From Symbiodinium sp. CCMP2592 (taxonomy: Eukaryota; Sar; Dinophyceae; Suessiales; Symbiodiniaceae): a stretch of DNA of 64,000 nt. The position numbers and the translations under genes were made by a program. The notes below the pieces were generated by a model. It ran no database searches. It was not told where the DNA came from and saw only the letters and a list, made by a program, of their open reading frames with translations. Within the stretch, counting starts at the first letter, position 1. Every line of letters begins with the position of its first letter. Of this stretch, positions 52,706 to 64,000 are shown one piece after another. The stretch is taken from assembly GCA_905221615.1 (NCBI GenBank), contig CAJNDT010005445.1:1331813-1395812 (forward strand). The letters are read 5' to 3'.

Positions 52706-54012
52706 TCCTTAGAGGAGTTATTGAGACTTCTGGGCTGCTTCGTCTCGGGATTTGCGTGGAACCCCAAACGCCAACTCCTTCATGGAATAAGGGATTTGGC
52801 ACCCTTGTCCTTTTAGGAATAGTAGACAGAGCCCTATACCTATATCCCTTAGTAGGGATTATTTGAGAAGGTCTACTAGCCGGTCTGTTTATTCTTTTGG
52901 GGGAACCATGAAAAAGGACAAGGCTGGGATTTGGGAAATACAGGGTGTAATATAGGGGGACTTCTGAATTTGACTAGTGCTTTGGTGAATATTCTAGTAT
53001 GCTCATAATCAGGAACCCCAAGCACTTGTACTACTACCTAAGCAGCCTCCTGAATTAAGCTTGTTTCAGAAGCTCCACACTTCAGGCAATCCACATCCGT
53101 TACGCCAGTTGCAAAGCTGAAGCTTCCAAACGAGCATCCGTGGATCTCGAGCTTCGAGATCCTACTTTCCCATTCTTTTCAACCGAGACCTCCACCTCCA
53201 TGATGGACTCTTCATGGAAAGTCTTATTCCTGAGGGTTCCGAGGCTTGGGTAGTATACAGTCTACAATTTCAAAAACCAGTCCAGACAGTCTAATTTTTG
53301 GTCCCCGACAGAGGATTCAGGTTTTAAGTTTGAGGGTTAGGGTTGAACAAACCAGAACCAACCAGCCACGATCTACTCCCCTAGCTCACCAGGCTTAGAT
53401 TTGAAGGCTAGCGATGGGCACACGCACTCACAAACACACAAGTTGTTAAACACACTGAACTGCATATTTCCAAATTTTAAATCCCCCCAAACCTCTTAAA
53501 AATCATCTTAGCACCCCAGAAATCCCAGCGAATCCCTAATCCCACCAAACGCACTTCCCAGTCTCCAAAAAACGAGCAGGAGACCCTGTGTGCCAAAAAC
53601 AACACCGCTCGGCCTGATCGAAGTCCTGTGAAGCTCGATGCTGACTGGCAGCCTGCCGAGATGGTTTAGGGTTTAGGGTTATAGTCCGTCATGGTAACCC
53701 TTACAGTGCACTTAAAGTAATTCCCTAAGACCCATATAGTACCCCTCGAGCCCCCTTATAAGCTCTGAAAGTTTAAGGTTACTACGGCTTGGCTTAGAGT
53801 CACACAAGATTCGAGATTTTCTCTTGACTTGACTTTCAGAACACGGAAAGCCCAATGGCCAGAGCACACAAAAACACACCCCCAAGCGCTTGCAGCTTTT
53901 GACGCCAAACCCGGACACCCATACCGTGACCGAAATCCCCGGCTGACAAAAACACCCTGAAGCCCCACACTCCCAAGCTACAACCCCTGCTACCCCACAG
54001 GCTGATTGTCTT
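52706..54012. other. Gene-free stretch
   Basis: Only short frames. CCCTAAA-like fragments occur, for example near 53,665. Confidence 0.5.
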
Positions 54013-54129
54013 ACTTGGAGGTTCAGGGTAGTTATAAGTGGGGTTACAAGTCCCCTAATGAGGGTTATATGTATAGTTACCCTAGTTATAATTAGAACCC
54101 TACTTATAACTACCCACGAACCTCCAAGT
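54013..54129. mobile_element. MITE-like palindromic element, family B, copy 2
   Basis: 117 bp. Ends are ACTTGGAGGTTCAGGG and CCCACGAACCTCCAAGT, with the same inner arms as the other copies. No clear target duplication. Confidence 0.72.
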
Positions 54130-54701
54130 ATGGTTCCTAGACCAGTCAGAGCGCATCCTAACAACCCCATACTTTCTGAAGGCATGCACGGAGACTTCAA
54201 GCGGAAAAGAGCCTGCCGGCCTCAGCCCTGAAAGCGGCAACTCCCCAGAACCTGCACCTGATGGGTTTCGGGTTTAAGAATCCCCAATATACCCTCGGCC
54301 AGCCGAAAACTCCTCAACCATAACCCCACTGCCCATGAGAACCCCAGCCAGGGAACTAAGCTAGACCCTTAACTGAAGCCCAAAAGCTTCGAAAAAGAAG
54401 ACACCGCTAACCCACCAACGGAACGAAACCAAAGAAAAACCTGTGCCCTCGAAAGCCCTCAACTCAAGATCCTCGATACTTAGACAAGCCATAAACTTGC
54501 GACAAGCCTAAACCCTCAACCCGAAGACCTTAAATCCTAAATCCTCAACCCTACGACCCTAAACCCAAATCCTCAACCAGCCCTAAATCCCTAGATAGAA
54601 AAAGCTCAGAGCTCACCTCAGAGGCTCCGCTAATCCCAAGCATGGCCCTGAGGAGATCCGCCGCCAATTCCACCTGAGAGGTCTCTCAACTTAAGAAGGA
54701 C

Positions 54702-54813
54702 ACTTGGAGGTTCATGGGTAGTTATAAGTGGGGTTATATCTAGGGTAGCTATACTTATAATCCCAATTAAAGGACTTATGACCCTACTTATAACTACCCA
54801 TGAACCTCCAAGT
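54702..54813. mobile_element. MITE-like palindromic element, family B, copy 3, with AAGGAC duplication
   Basis: 112 bp. The arms ACTTGGAGGTTCATGGGTAG and CTACCCATGAACCTCCAAGT are perfect inverted repeats over 20 bases and continue with one mismatch. AAGGAC occurs directly before (54,696-54,701) and directly after (54,814-54,819). Confidence 0.78.
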
Positions 54814-54819
54814 AAGGAC

Positions 54820-57800
54820 AGGGACGAGACCTTCCTAAGGCTCAGGTTCGTTTTGGGGTTCTAGGGTTTAAGGGGTTTGATTTATGTTCGTTTAAAATAG
54901 AAGGTCCAAGATAAATCCTACTGCTCAAGGTCCATTGGGGTCCCCTACCCTCTGAAACTCCTCTTTCAGACCCGGTAGGGATTCCTACCTTATTATGATA
55001 CCCTTATAGATCCCTCATAGTTTAGTAACCTTTTAGACCCCTTTAAAGGAACCCTAATTTAATAAATTAGGATTTAGGATCCTGGGCTTACGGCGAAAAG
55101 TTGGGGAAGGGTTTTTGGAATCTCGGGCTGCCGACTTAGAGCAAAGCTTCGACGAATCTCTAGCATCTCCCAACATAGCGCAACATGTACCAATGACATA
55201 GGTTAACCTAACCTAACACGACATAATGTAACATAGCAGAACATAACATGACCTAGTGTATCAGAACATAACCAGACATGACATGACATAGTAGTATGAC
55301 ATAGCATGGGAGAGCTTAGCATAACATGGCACAGACTGACATGACATGGTGTGACAAAACGAGACACAACATAGTCAGCATTGGCGTGATGCATAACATT
55401 GCACGGCCGCCCGATTGGCGCCGTGCAACGGGAGGACATGCTGCAAACACTGGCGTGGGCGTTCAGGGACTTTCAGGGCTGCAAAAGGCTTACGTCAACT
55501 CGCAAGTAGTTTGGCGCAATGCTTTTCTTGGACTGCGTTACACCCCGCGACACAGAAACTGCCGTTGCGAAAGCAAAGTTGAAGATTTGCATCTTCGCCG
55601 AACACAGTGGGCCCTTGTATTTAGAGAGGTGCATATAGATATAGATTCGATACATGCATAGAGACTATCATTAGGATGGTTCGCAACAGAAAATTGTAGT
55701 CAAGAGTTTGAGACATCATTCCGAGTAAGATGTTAGAAGTGCAAGCCGAACAACTAAAGCAGCTACGACATGAGCGTCGTTGGCCCACCCACCAACCCCC
55801 CCACCCCCCCCCCCCCCCCCCCCCCGCTTCACCCCCAACATCCCCCAACCAGAAAAACCAGAGCAAAACCTCAGAAGCAGAAGAGCAGAAAAGTTGGGAC
55901 ACCCTGAAAAGGCCCTGAAAGTCTGAAGTGCTCCAAACAACGGAAACTTCGCAAATACCGAGTCGAACAGCTGAAACATGAAAAAAACGAGAGTGGTGCG
56001 TATGGGTCACGGTCCAACTACATGCGTGTACGGATATGTTATTGTATAGAACACGGTATTTAGTAACGAAGATACCAAACATAAGGAACAGATGACATGG
56101 CATGATGCCGCTGATACCACACAGTACAAAACAGTTGGTAATCATACAGAACGGTGTGTGTATGTGTACATACATAGGTACTCCAAACCATATGAAAGAA
56201 TTAAACACCGATAAGTTCACATGACACGAACTAAGAAGAGAATGATACTATGTTCGATATATAAGAAAAGCACATCACATCAAACCAGTGCCCAATATTG
56301 CCAGTAATGTGGCACAGCATGAAATAACATAGCATAACATGACACACATAATTTGGGAATACAGAGACTATACGGTTTGACACATGAAGGTGGTTGTTGA
56401 ACTGGTATACACATATCTATCTATATATATATATATATACATACGTATCCATGCATTATTAACATACCCTGGTAAGTCATACCATCCCATATTGCGTAAA
56501 CATACAACAGCAGATAATCGAACTCAGCAAAACAGACTACGATACAACGCATTCATAAAAGTTGATGCTCTTCTCAACGGATGCCACCTTCCCGGTGTAG
56601 ACGAGACCGCGGATCAGCGACTGACAGATCCTTTGGAATGGCTCCCGCAGTCTCGGGCGAATAGTTCGGGAGCTACGGTTTGTAGGGTTGGGGAGTGCAG
56701 CTTTGCAACTAGAACCTCATGTAAAAAAACCGCCCAAGAAAGAAACAAGAAGAAAATCAAACCTTGAATGTCCGCTGTACACCCTGAACTCTCTTGCAAT
56801 TGCGGATTGTGTGGCCTGAGGATTTGTCGGGCTGCGGCTTTCAAACTTCTTGGAAAGTTGTGTCAGCGGGACAGCTGACAGAGTATGGATTCAAGTTTTT
56901 CAGAAGGTGCCCTAAACCCCGAAATAATTGTGTTGGTGAGCCCCAGATCGACGAAGGAAAGACTTCCCTGGAAGGTCCCTGCTTGCAGCTTTCAGCGGCT
57001 TCTTGTCTGCAGATAGGCGGTCCTGCCGTGGTGGCACCCGAAAGCAAACCCATGACCCGGTGTGAACCTGAAGCCGAGACCCCAACCTCGAAGTGATCAA
57101 ATTAAAACCTCGGACATCCGCAAATGCAGCCCAGACTACGACAAGTACAGGAACATGCCTCTGCACTGTAACGTAAGACATGGTGGTACAGGTCTGGGAA
57201 AACCGGGTCCATGAAGGCACGCAGACTACAAACCCACTCTGGGCAAGTGGCCCTAGGCTCTTTGGGTTCTCCGGTCTCAACCTCGGAATCCTCGGAATGA
57301 GCTTCCTGTTGGCTGCAGTACCAGGCAGTCTGAAAGGCTGGCTTCCAAAGACTACTGTAGATGTGTGTGTGTGTAGGTGTATACATATATATATATGCAT
57401 GAGCCCGAGACCTTTAGGTTTTATTTTGCGAACAAAGTCTATTTGTGCAGCACTCCGGCAGGGCACAGGGAGATTGAGACGACTTACGTCTTGCAGCACT
57501 ACCTTCACATCTACTAGTACCGGACGTCAAGCATCCAGCAACAGCGACGTGCATTTCCATGCCAAATATGCTAGAAGCATCTTCAGATCATGGCCGGCCC
57601 CCATATGATGATGCGAGATAGTCAGCTGACCTGGCACTTCAGGCACTGACTCAAACTACTGATCATCCGTCGCCTGAGTGCATAAAGCCATGTCGTGAAA
57701 AGCATGATTGCATGATTCAATGATAACTTCTTCAGCAATTGCCTCACTCGCACGTTTTCTCCGAATTGAAGCGCAGCTGTCATTCAACTTACAGCAGCTG
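54820..57800. other. Gene-free stretch with simple repeats
   Basis: It holds a degenerate ACATGACATAG tract (about 55,185-55,350), a run of 22 C at 55,804-55,825 and several frames of 60-200 codons without domains. The 57,180-57,608 frame (plus) and the overlapping minus frame at 56,912-57,508 are not supported. Confidence 0.5.
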
Positions 57801-58645
57801 GCGCTGTTTTGCTGGCTTTGCTCGGGGACCAGGTCAGACGTCAGGTTGAGTTTATTGTCCTAAATTTGTAACTCTTCTTGACACCTGCACTTCGAAGGGT
57901 GCACATTCTCCTCAGAGAAGCGGCGTTGCTTTGACCGTCTTCTTCGAAGATTTGATGCGACGCGGCGACAAGGATTCGTGCAGAGATCTGCCAGGAGCAT
58001 TGTCGCAGTGACACGTGCGACATCGGATACCGGGTGGCAAAAAAATGATCCAACACTTTAATGAAACTTTAATGAAACGGATGTAACGCAATTTCAGCGC
58101 CAAGGTCGAGCGATGAAGGGCATTAGTGCTACGGGACCACGAACTAATCCGGGCAAGCAGCGCCTAATTGCTTGAACTCAGGTGGCTCTGCGAAATCTTG
58201 TGACGGATTCGCATGGTGTTGAACAACCACTCCGCACGGTCAGGGGCACAAGCAGCCAACAAGACCTTGTAGATCTCTTCGTTGGGTCCTGCTGCATGCA
58301 AATCCCCTCGTGGCGGACTCAAAGGGCTGCTACACACTTGATGAACTCCAAACGATCATAAAAGGGACGGTGATCAAAAACTTCTACTGTGAGCATGGTG
58401 AAATTCAGAATCATGTCAACCAGGGCTCTTGTTGTTCCAGAAGCCATACTCGTAGACAATCGCTAGGTGTACCGGATCCAGCATCATGGATCTGATACTC
58501 GGACAAATGATCGAAAGACTTTCCGAAAGGGCAACAGGCTGCCACGTATTGAACAGACTCCAGCTGTTTACTGGCGACAACGTGCTCCGAACTTTCTGAT
58601 TGGAGTAGGTTAAAAACAGCACCGCACCTGAACGTCCTCTGACTG

Positions 58646-61363
58646 TCAATAAACGTCTCCATGCAACTTCATCTCCGAAAAGTGCTGTTTCAAACACAGA
58701 TTTCGGTCTAGACGATGCGGCACAAGTAGAACCCGCAGCCGCACCAGACCTCGCATGGTGTTCCATCCGGAGCTGCAGCATGCAGCTTGGCGACGGTGGA
58801 GAGGACACGCAGCGCAGCATGCCAGCCTGCAGCTTTGCAACTGCCACAGGGCAGGATCCTCTTCTGAGCCGGTCAAGGTGCTTCCTGGAGCTGGAAGCGT
58901 GGAAAGTCTCCAACTTCCATACATGCAAAGCTGCATGCCCTGCATCACGATTGCGCTGGTGGGCTCAGAAGACGCGTTGAATCATGGCACGGTGCTTCCA
59001 ACCGCAAAACGGTCAACTCAGCAAAGAACAACTCTTCAGACATGGTGTCGTACTCAAAACTGGGGGTTGCAGCATGCGCGGCTCCCTCGCAGGCAAGCAC
59101 ATGGACATGTGCCTCCACGTGGTCTGGCATTACATCTGCTTCCACAAACGTATGAGGTGGCAAAGTGCTCGCATGCTCACGTGCTGCCATGGCCGCTGCT
59201 GCTGCATCCCAGGCCTGTGCAAAGCCCGGTAGCCAGATGGAGGACATGTCGCTGAAAGCTTGCTTCTTCTAATTAACCCAGAGCACCTTGCTACAGAGCT
59301 CACATCGCTGCGGCTCATCATGCGCCTGAGCGATGCATAACAAGTGTTTTCGGGAGGATGGTCTTGCCGCATCGTGCTGGGCCTTCTGCTCAACCCACCT
59401 AACAGCAGCACGATGCTTGTCTCTTTCAGCGGGTGGCTCCGTTGCGCACGCTGCATTTGCTGACTCTGGGGGGTGACACAGCTATCCGGGAGAAACTGAT
59501 CAGATGGCTGAGGAATCCACTCTGCCACAGCCACAGCTTGAGGGCAGGGTCCATGCTGATGTATGTCCATTCCTCGTCTTTCTCAAATGCATTGGTTGTT
59601 TTCCCTATTCGTTGCTTGAACGAAGGTGACGTAGTGATGTCTTCAAGCATTGATAGCCAGTGTCTGCCCTGTGTATAGCAAAATAATACGCACCGTCCTG
59701 ACTGACAGTGTTTGTCCGATACACTCCCCGTTCACATAGCTGGGGCCGGCCGCGTCGAACTTTCATCCCAAGTGTTTGTCGTCTATATGATTTCACATGC
59801 TCGCAAGAGGTGGCTTCAAATTTTCTCGAAGAAGGGCTGTGCTTTCGCACAGAAGACTCCATGAAGTTCTTTGCGAAGGGGCAGCGTGATGGAACATCGC
59901 CAACATGATCTTGATCTGCTTTGTTCCAGGACACACATACTGGTTCTTGGCACTGTGATACTTTGCAACATGGGTTCACAGCTGTCTCAGCTCTGAAAAA
60001 GATCGAGAAGGGCATAGCGAGCACTGGCTTCTACCGTTCAGTCTTTGTGTTCGAGCTCTCAGATCCAGCAGAGTTTCCTCCACCTCCACGCAGGGTCTGC
60101 AGTTGTCGGACACAACTGGCTTATTGTCCTCATCGAAAGCAAACTTTGCAGTAGAAACTTCATCCATTTCGACCTCATCATCGGAGCTGATGTCCGCACG
60201 TGCCTGCATGTCCAGCAGATGCCGGGCCTCGTCAGCAATTTTGGCCGTGCTGCGTCTCTGTCAGTAGGTGACGACAGTGGAGCGGTCGGCTGCCACAGCG
60301 AAAGCTTCCCTGAAGGCAAGCCTAGAGAACTTCATGTTGGTCCTGCCGTTGAGTTCCATGACATTCTGGCGGCCGGCAAGGACTTTTACTGCAACAGAGT
60401 GAGGACAACCGTTGCCCTCGCAGTGTAAGATATACGACAAAACGTCATCAGCTGGCAAACCCACTGAACGCATCAGAACGGTCTTGTAGAGGGCGGCAGC
60501 GCTACGATAGGTTTTCCATCTCCTTTTGAAGGCTTCAGTGTGCGGATAGAGGATGTGATGGTGAGCCGGAGCATAGGTGCGACATGCCACAGGGTAGAAG
60601 GGAATGCAATTGCCGACCAATGTAAATACATCGGGGAGATGCCGGATCTTTACCTTCTTTCTGTGTAGACTGTTCCCTTACATGGGAAATGAAATCCTTT
60701 CCTTTCTTCTCCACGATCATGACGTCAAAGGATGTCTTTTCTTTGATTGCTGTTTGGCGGGATTCAAGCTGGGCCTTTCTGGAGACCCGTGCCCCGTCGA
60801 AGTGCAACGAGCGTTGTTTGGCTGGCCAGGATCTGCCCGTTTCACGCCTGCAAAAATCTGTCTTCCACAACATGCCACTTCAATGAACATGTAGTTGCAG
60901 AGGGAAACTGTTTCTGCTTGCTGTGTTTCAGTTTCGTGTAATCACCGTGCAACAACTTGCACGCTGCCCATCTAAGGTACAAGGACAGGTGCTGCAGTTT
61001 CTGAGCACTCTCGCTGTCCTTGAGCTGCGGAGGAATCGCCCCGCCATTCACACCGGCATTCACAATCTACTTGCCCGCTGTGATGCACACAGCAAGTCTC
61101 TGAACGAAGCCGCTTCGTCTGTGGGTAATTTCGTCAAGCAAGGTCTGGAGATCACGACATGGTTCTGTTCTCCTGCTATCAAAGACAGTGCAGTGAACTC
61201 TGGCGTTTCTTGCAGGCTTCGTGTCTGCTCCACCGTAAACACTGCTGGTCATGCTCAGCAGATCAACAACTGATCGCAGCATTCGCATGATCTGCAGGTC
61301 CGGCGGGTCAAGGTTCACTTGCAAGCCGTGCCAGTTTTCTTTCTTTCGGGTGGCCTCCAGCAT
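58646..61363 (-). CDS. Probable multi-exon gene of unknown function
   Basis: A run of same-strand open segments with balanced, protein-like composition is separated by short stop-containing gaps. Approximate exons: 61,067-61,363 (QIMRMLRSVVDLLSMTSSVY), 60,842-61,063, 60,680-60,873 (SLHFDGARVSRKAQLESRQT), 60,290-60,610 (RRWKTYRSAAALYKTVLMRS), 60,030-60,245 (acidic SSDDEVEMDEV), 59,650-60,000 (Cys/Arg-rich), 59,290-59,420 (QRCELCSKVL), 58,945-59,260 (AWDAAAAAMAAREHAS) and 58,646-58,940. No family is recognised. It could be a host gene or the transposase of an unfamiliar DNA transposon. Exon borders are guesses, and alternative small frames on the plus strand look worse. Confidence 0.4.
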
Positions 61364-62764
61364 CTGCCTGCAAGTGATTGCTGTATTTGCTTACACTGCC
61401 CTGGCGGGATTCCGCCAGCTATGAAATTCATGTAGTGTATTTTGTTTATTTAGTTCAATAAAGTACATCATCAGAAAAGATGTCAAGAATCAAAACTGGG
61501 TTTGCCGATGTCGGTCATTTGGTTGCTGTAACTATTTGAGTAATTAATCAATTAATCTGTCTGGGCGGTGCGTTAAATAAGCTATGTATAAACATAGATA
61601 CAGACATGTATACATATATATAGAGACAGATAGGTAGATGTATGTACAGATATACGTGTGTATATATTCCTATCTATACACATATCATGTGTCGCCGTAA
61701 CCTCTCCACTCAGCCATGGAAACCTGACCGCATGCACCCTGAACCTTGAAACCTGAACACCACCTGAACCCGAAGCCCCAAATCTAGGGCCCCAAGAAAG
61801 CACGTAAGCAAAAACCTAGGATAGGGACATCCCAAATACAAACCCCTTCATAAAGAACCCCAATGAGGTAGGGATATCCCTATAGAATGATTATGGTTAT
61901 GTGCTTTTTGGGTCCCTAAAAATCCGAAATGCTTTCGAGCCTTGTGTGTCTTCAAGTAGAAGCGAGCTCCACGGTCGTAGGCCTTGCAGGTGATGCAGGC
62001 CTGCGGACCGCATGCGAGCAGCTTCCGTGGAGTTTGGGAGAGGGCTTCGGAATTTGAGGTTTGCAGTAATGACATGATTTCTGAATCGTTTTTGCGTTTG
62101 GACCAACCATCCATAAGCGTTCAAGGGTTTAGGTTTGGGGATCTATGAGGAACCGGGCCCGGGAGTTTTCGAATTTCTGGCCTTCGCGCGAGTAGGGGCT
62201 GTCAGGGTTGAGGTGTTGAAGGCATCTCGGGCTTTTCGGGTTGAGGGTTGAGGGTTTAGGATAAGCTCCCTTGAACCACAGCTGGTTTAAGGTGAGACTT
62301 CAGCAGGAATACTCTCCTGCCCGTATGAAACGACAGCCGCGAGCTTCAACTAACACCATGCAGAAACTCTTCCCCGTCGAGGGGATATGTTCGACTTGCA
62401 TGACAAGCCCACAGACCTTCTAGCGCTCCAGGTTGGAAAATGTTCTGCGACCCGCTTGGCGTTTTGGTCCGTGTTGGGTCAGATCCGGCTTTTGTGTTCA
62501 GGTTTAGAATGCTCCCAAACTTAAACGTGCTGCCAATGCTGATTGCCGATGCAAGTCTGCCAGCTCCGGCACTGAGTCTAAGGGCTTTGGGGTGCTACTT
62601 CAGGGTGGAATGTTGAGTCGGGCTACAAGTGATCTTACTTATAGCTACCGCTGCTAATAACCTGATTTCTATGCCTACTTCATTGAGAAGGAAGGTCTGA
62701 AACCCCACCCGGACCCTAAACTTGCCCCAAAACCCTCGAAGCCTGAACCCTCGACCTCCTATCT
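61364..62764. other. Gene-free stretch
   Basis: It contains a TA/CATA-rich microsatellite at about 61,590-61,690 and telomere-like fragments near 62,110-62,270. Confidence 0.5.
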
Positions 62765-62883
62765 GGGTGGTTGTCAATATTAGGGTCCCTTTTTGGGTCC
62801 TCATTCTAATAATAAGCACCTAATATTTAAAATACCTAATATTTAGGGTGCCTGAAAAGGAACCATAATTCGGACGACCTCCT
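62765..62883. mobile_element. MITE-like palindromic element, family A, copy 3 (degenerate)
   Basis: The left arm GGGTGGTTGTCAATATTAGG + GTCCCTTTTTGGGT is well preserved. The right arm GGAACCATAATTCGGACGACC is decayed. CGACCTCCTATCTG flanks it on both sides (62,752-62,765 and 62,875-62,888), but the right copy overlaps the decayed arm, so the duplication is uncertain. Confidence 0.6.
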
Positions 62884-62888
62884 ATCTG

Positions 62889-64000
62889 AAACCCTAAGCT
62901 CCCCGAGCACTGCACGAACCATCATCGCAACAGTTATACTTAGCCCGTTCAAAAGCTCTTGCAGCGACGTGTCGGGCAAGCCCCAAAATAAGTGTTACAT
63001 TAAGCCCTTAAACCCCTAAAAAATCGGAAAAAAAACCCTATAAATCCTGAAACCCAAACAAACCCTGAAACCCCCTAAAAACCGTAAAACCTCCCCCCCC
63101 CCCCCAAACAAAAGAACGCTCAAAGCCCACTCCTGGAGCAGAGCCGTTTGGAGCTGGGCGTTCAAGCGGAAGCGGAAGCGAGAAGAGGCGTGCTCGCAGA
63201 CCCTCAGGGGGATGGGAGTTAGAAAAAAGGGGCCTTTAACATTAGACAGGGTTTTTGGGGTAGCAGAACGTGATTATATAATCACTATGAGGTCATTCGG
63301 CTTCTACATTGGACCTGTCCGGGTTTGCTCAATGCCTACAGGTTAGTGTGCAGCTTCGCGTTCACAATCAGGTTCGAGAAGACAGTCTTTTTTGTGTGGA
63401 CCGGCCTAAACCACCGGACTGCACCCTAAAACCTTAACCCGAAAGGACCCAGGCGTACATGAACCTAAGCCCCGTACCCAACCCCTCGGGGGCTGCCTAA
63501 AATCTCGATTCCCCGCTCCCCGCCCCTCTCCAAAAAAAAACTACGAAACAAAGCCGGCAGACTTGAAGGCGCGATCCAACCTCTTGGCGCCAGCCAGGAT
63601 CCTTTGGAGTAGCTCTCAGTGTAGTTTTTTGGGGGTTCAGGGGTTCAGCGTTTAGGATTTAGGGAACCAGGGGTTTTGTCAGAGTTCTCTACAGGTTCTG
63701 TAAGGGCCGAAGAGGCATCTGGGCCCTCGGGTTTAGAGCTTCAGCGCCTTACTTAGCAGATTGAGGGTTACGGCTTTCTGGTTGAGGAATTGGCCCCTTG
63801 CGGCTTAGAATAAGTTGGAGGTTTAGGGCTGAAATTCAAGGCAATCTGATGGCTTTTAGGTTAAAGCTTCTGATCCCTTCAACTTAGGGCCATTAGGGAT
63901 CCACGAGTGGGTTTGGAGGGGGAACGACGATCTGGGAGACCCCTTTAAGCGAAAGGTTTTCTAAGTTCGCTACTTCGGGGCTCTACACGACAAGCTTAAG
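62889..64000. other. Gene-free stretch to window end
   Basis: CCCTAAA-like fragments and a C run at 63,093-63,105. No frame of interest on either strand. Confidence 0.5.

Overview
The window looks like gene-poor, repeat-saturated nuclear DNA of a eukaryotic protist, most likely a dinoflagellate of the Symbiodiniaceae type. This is inferred from interstitial plant-type telomere repeats (TTTAGGG), apparent spliceosomal introns with non-GT donors (GC, possibly GA) inside a transposase gene, a Ty1/copia element whose Gag carries a Lys/Gly-rich tail instead of a zinc knuckle, and many GC-rich minisatellites. No bacterial-style operons, tRNA genes or rRNA genes were recognised. No database search was possible, so the organism assignment is an inference.

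Layout. (1) 1-7.5 kb, minus strand: a Helitron-like rolling-circle transposon, cut by the left edge of the window. It encodes an N-terminal OTU cysteine-protease domain, a DUF6570-like region, an HUH/two-tyrosine Rep endonuclease and a PIF1-type helicase. The protein is broken by several short introns rather than by obvious decay. (2) 7.5-10.2 kb: spacer with one plausible hypothetical exon (8.7-9.4 kb, minus). (3) 10.2-19.2 kb: a compound satellite in which a multi-block unit occurs three times. The blocks are a 44-45 bp minisatellite, a conserved spacer of about 700 bp, a 160 bp repeat, GGCGCC-rich palindromic arrays and a 328 bp repeat. A 53 bp repeat lies in opposite orientations at the two ends. 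(4) 19.2-22.26 kb: telomere-like arrays, a 48 bp minisatellite that is open in many frames, a 47 bp minisatellite and a GGGGA polypurine satellite.

(5) 22,264-38,194: the most interesting object, a 15.9 kb Ty1/copia retrotransposon. It has two 249 bp LTRs (four mismatches counted by eye), a PBS-like site and a 5 bp duplication, AGGGG. It encodes Gag, protease, integrase, a degenerate cytosine-methyltransferase-like domain, RT and RNase H. A second, unbroken 2310-codon ORF lies between pol and the 3' LTR. It appears to combine a Tpt1/KptA-like (ADP-ribosyltransferase-fold) domain, a zinc finger, an endonuclease/exonuclease/phosphatase (EEP) domain with its signature motifs, a hydrophobic segment, a second Cys/His cluster and a coiled-coil tail. 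A 20 nt motif near the end of pol recurs just before the 3' LTR, which suggests that the accessory ORF was captured between two copies of the old 3' end.

(6) 38.2-57.8 kb: GGGGA and 20 bp satellites, about 30 copies of a telomere-like repeat, microsatellites, two families of short palindromic MITE-like elements, a large imperfect hairpin, a 413 bp tandem duplication and long stretches littered with CCCTAAA-like fragments. No convincing gene was seen. (7) 58-61.4 kb, minus strand: a probable multi-exon gene of unknown function. (8) 61.4-64 kb: non-coding, with one more MITE copy.
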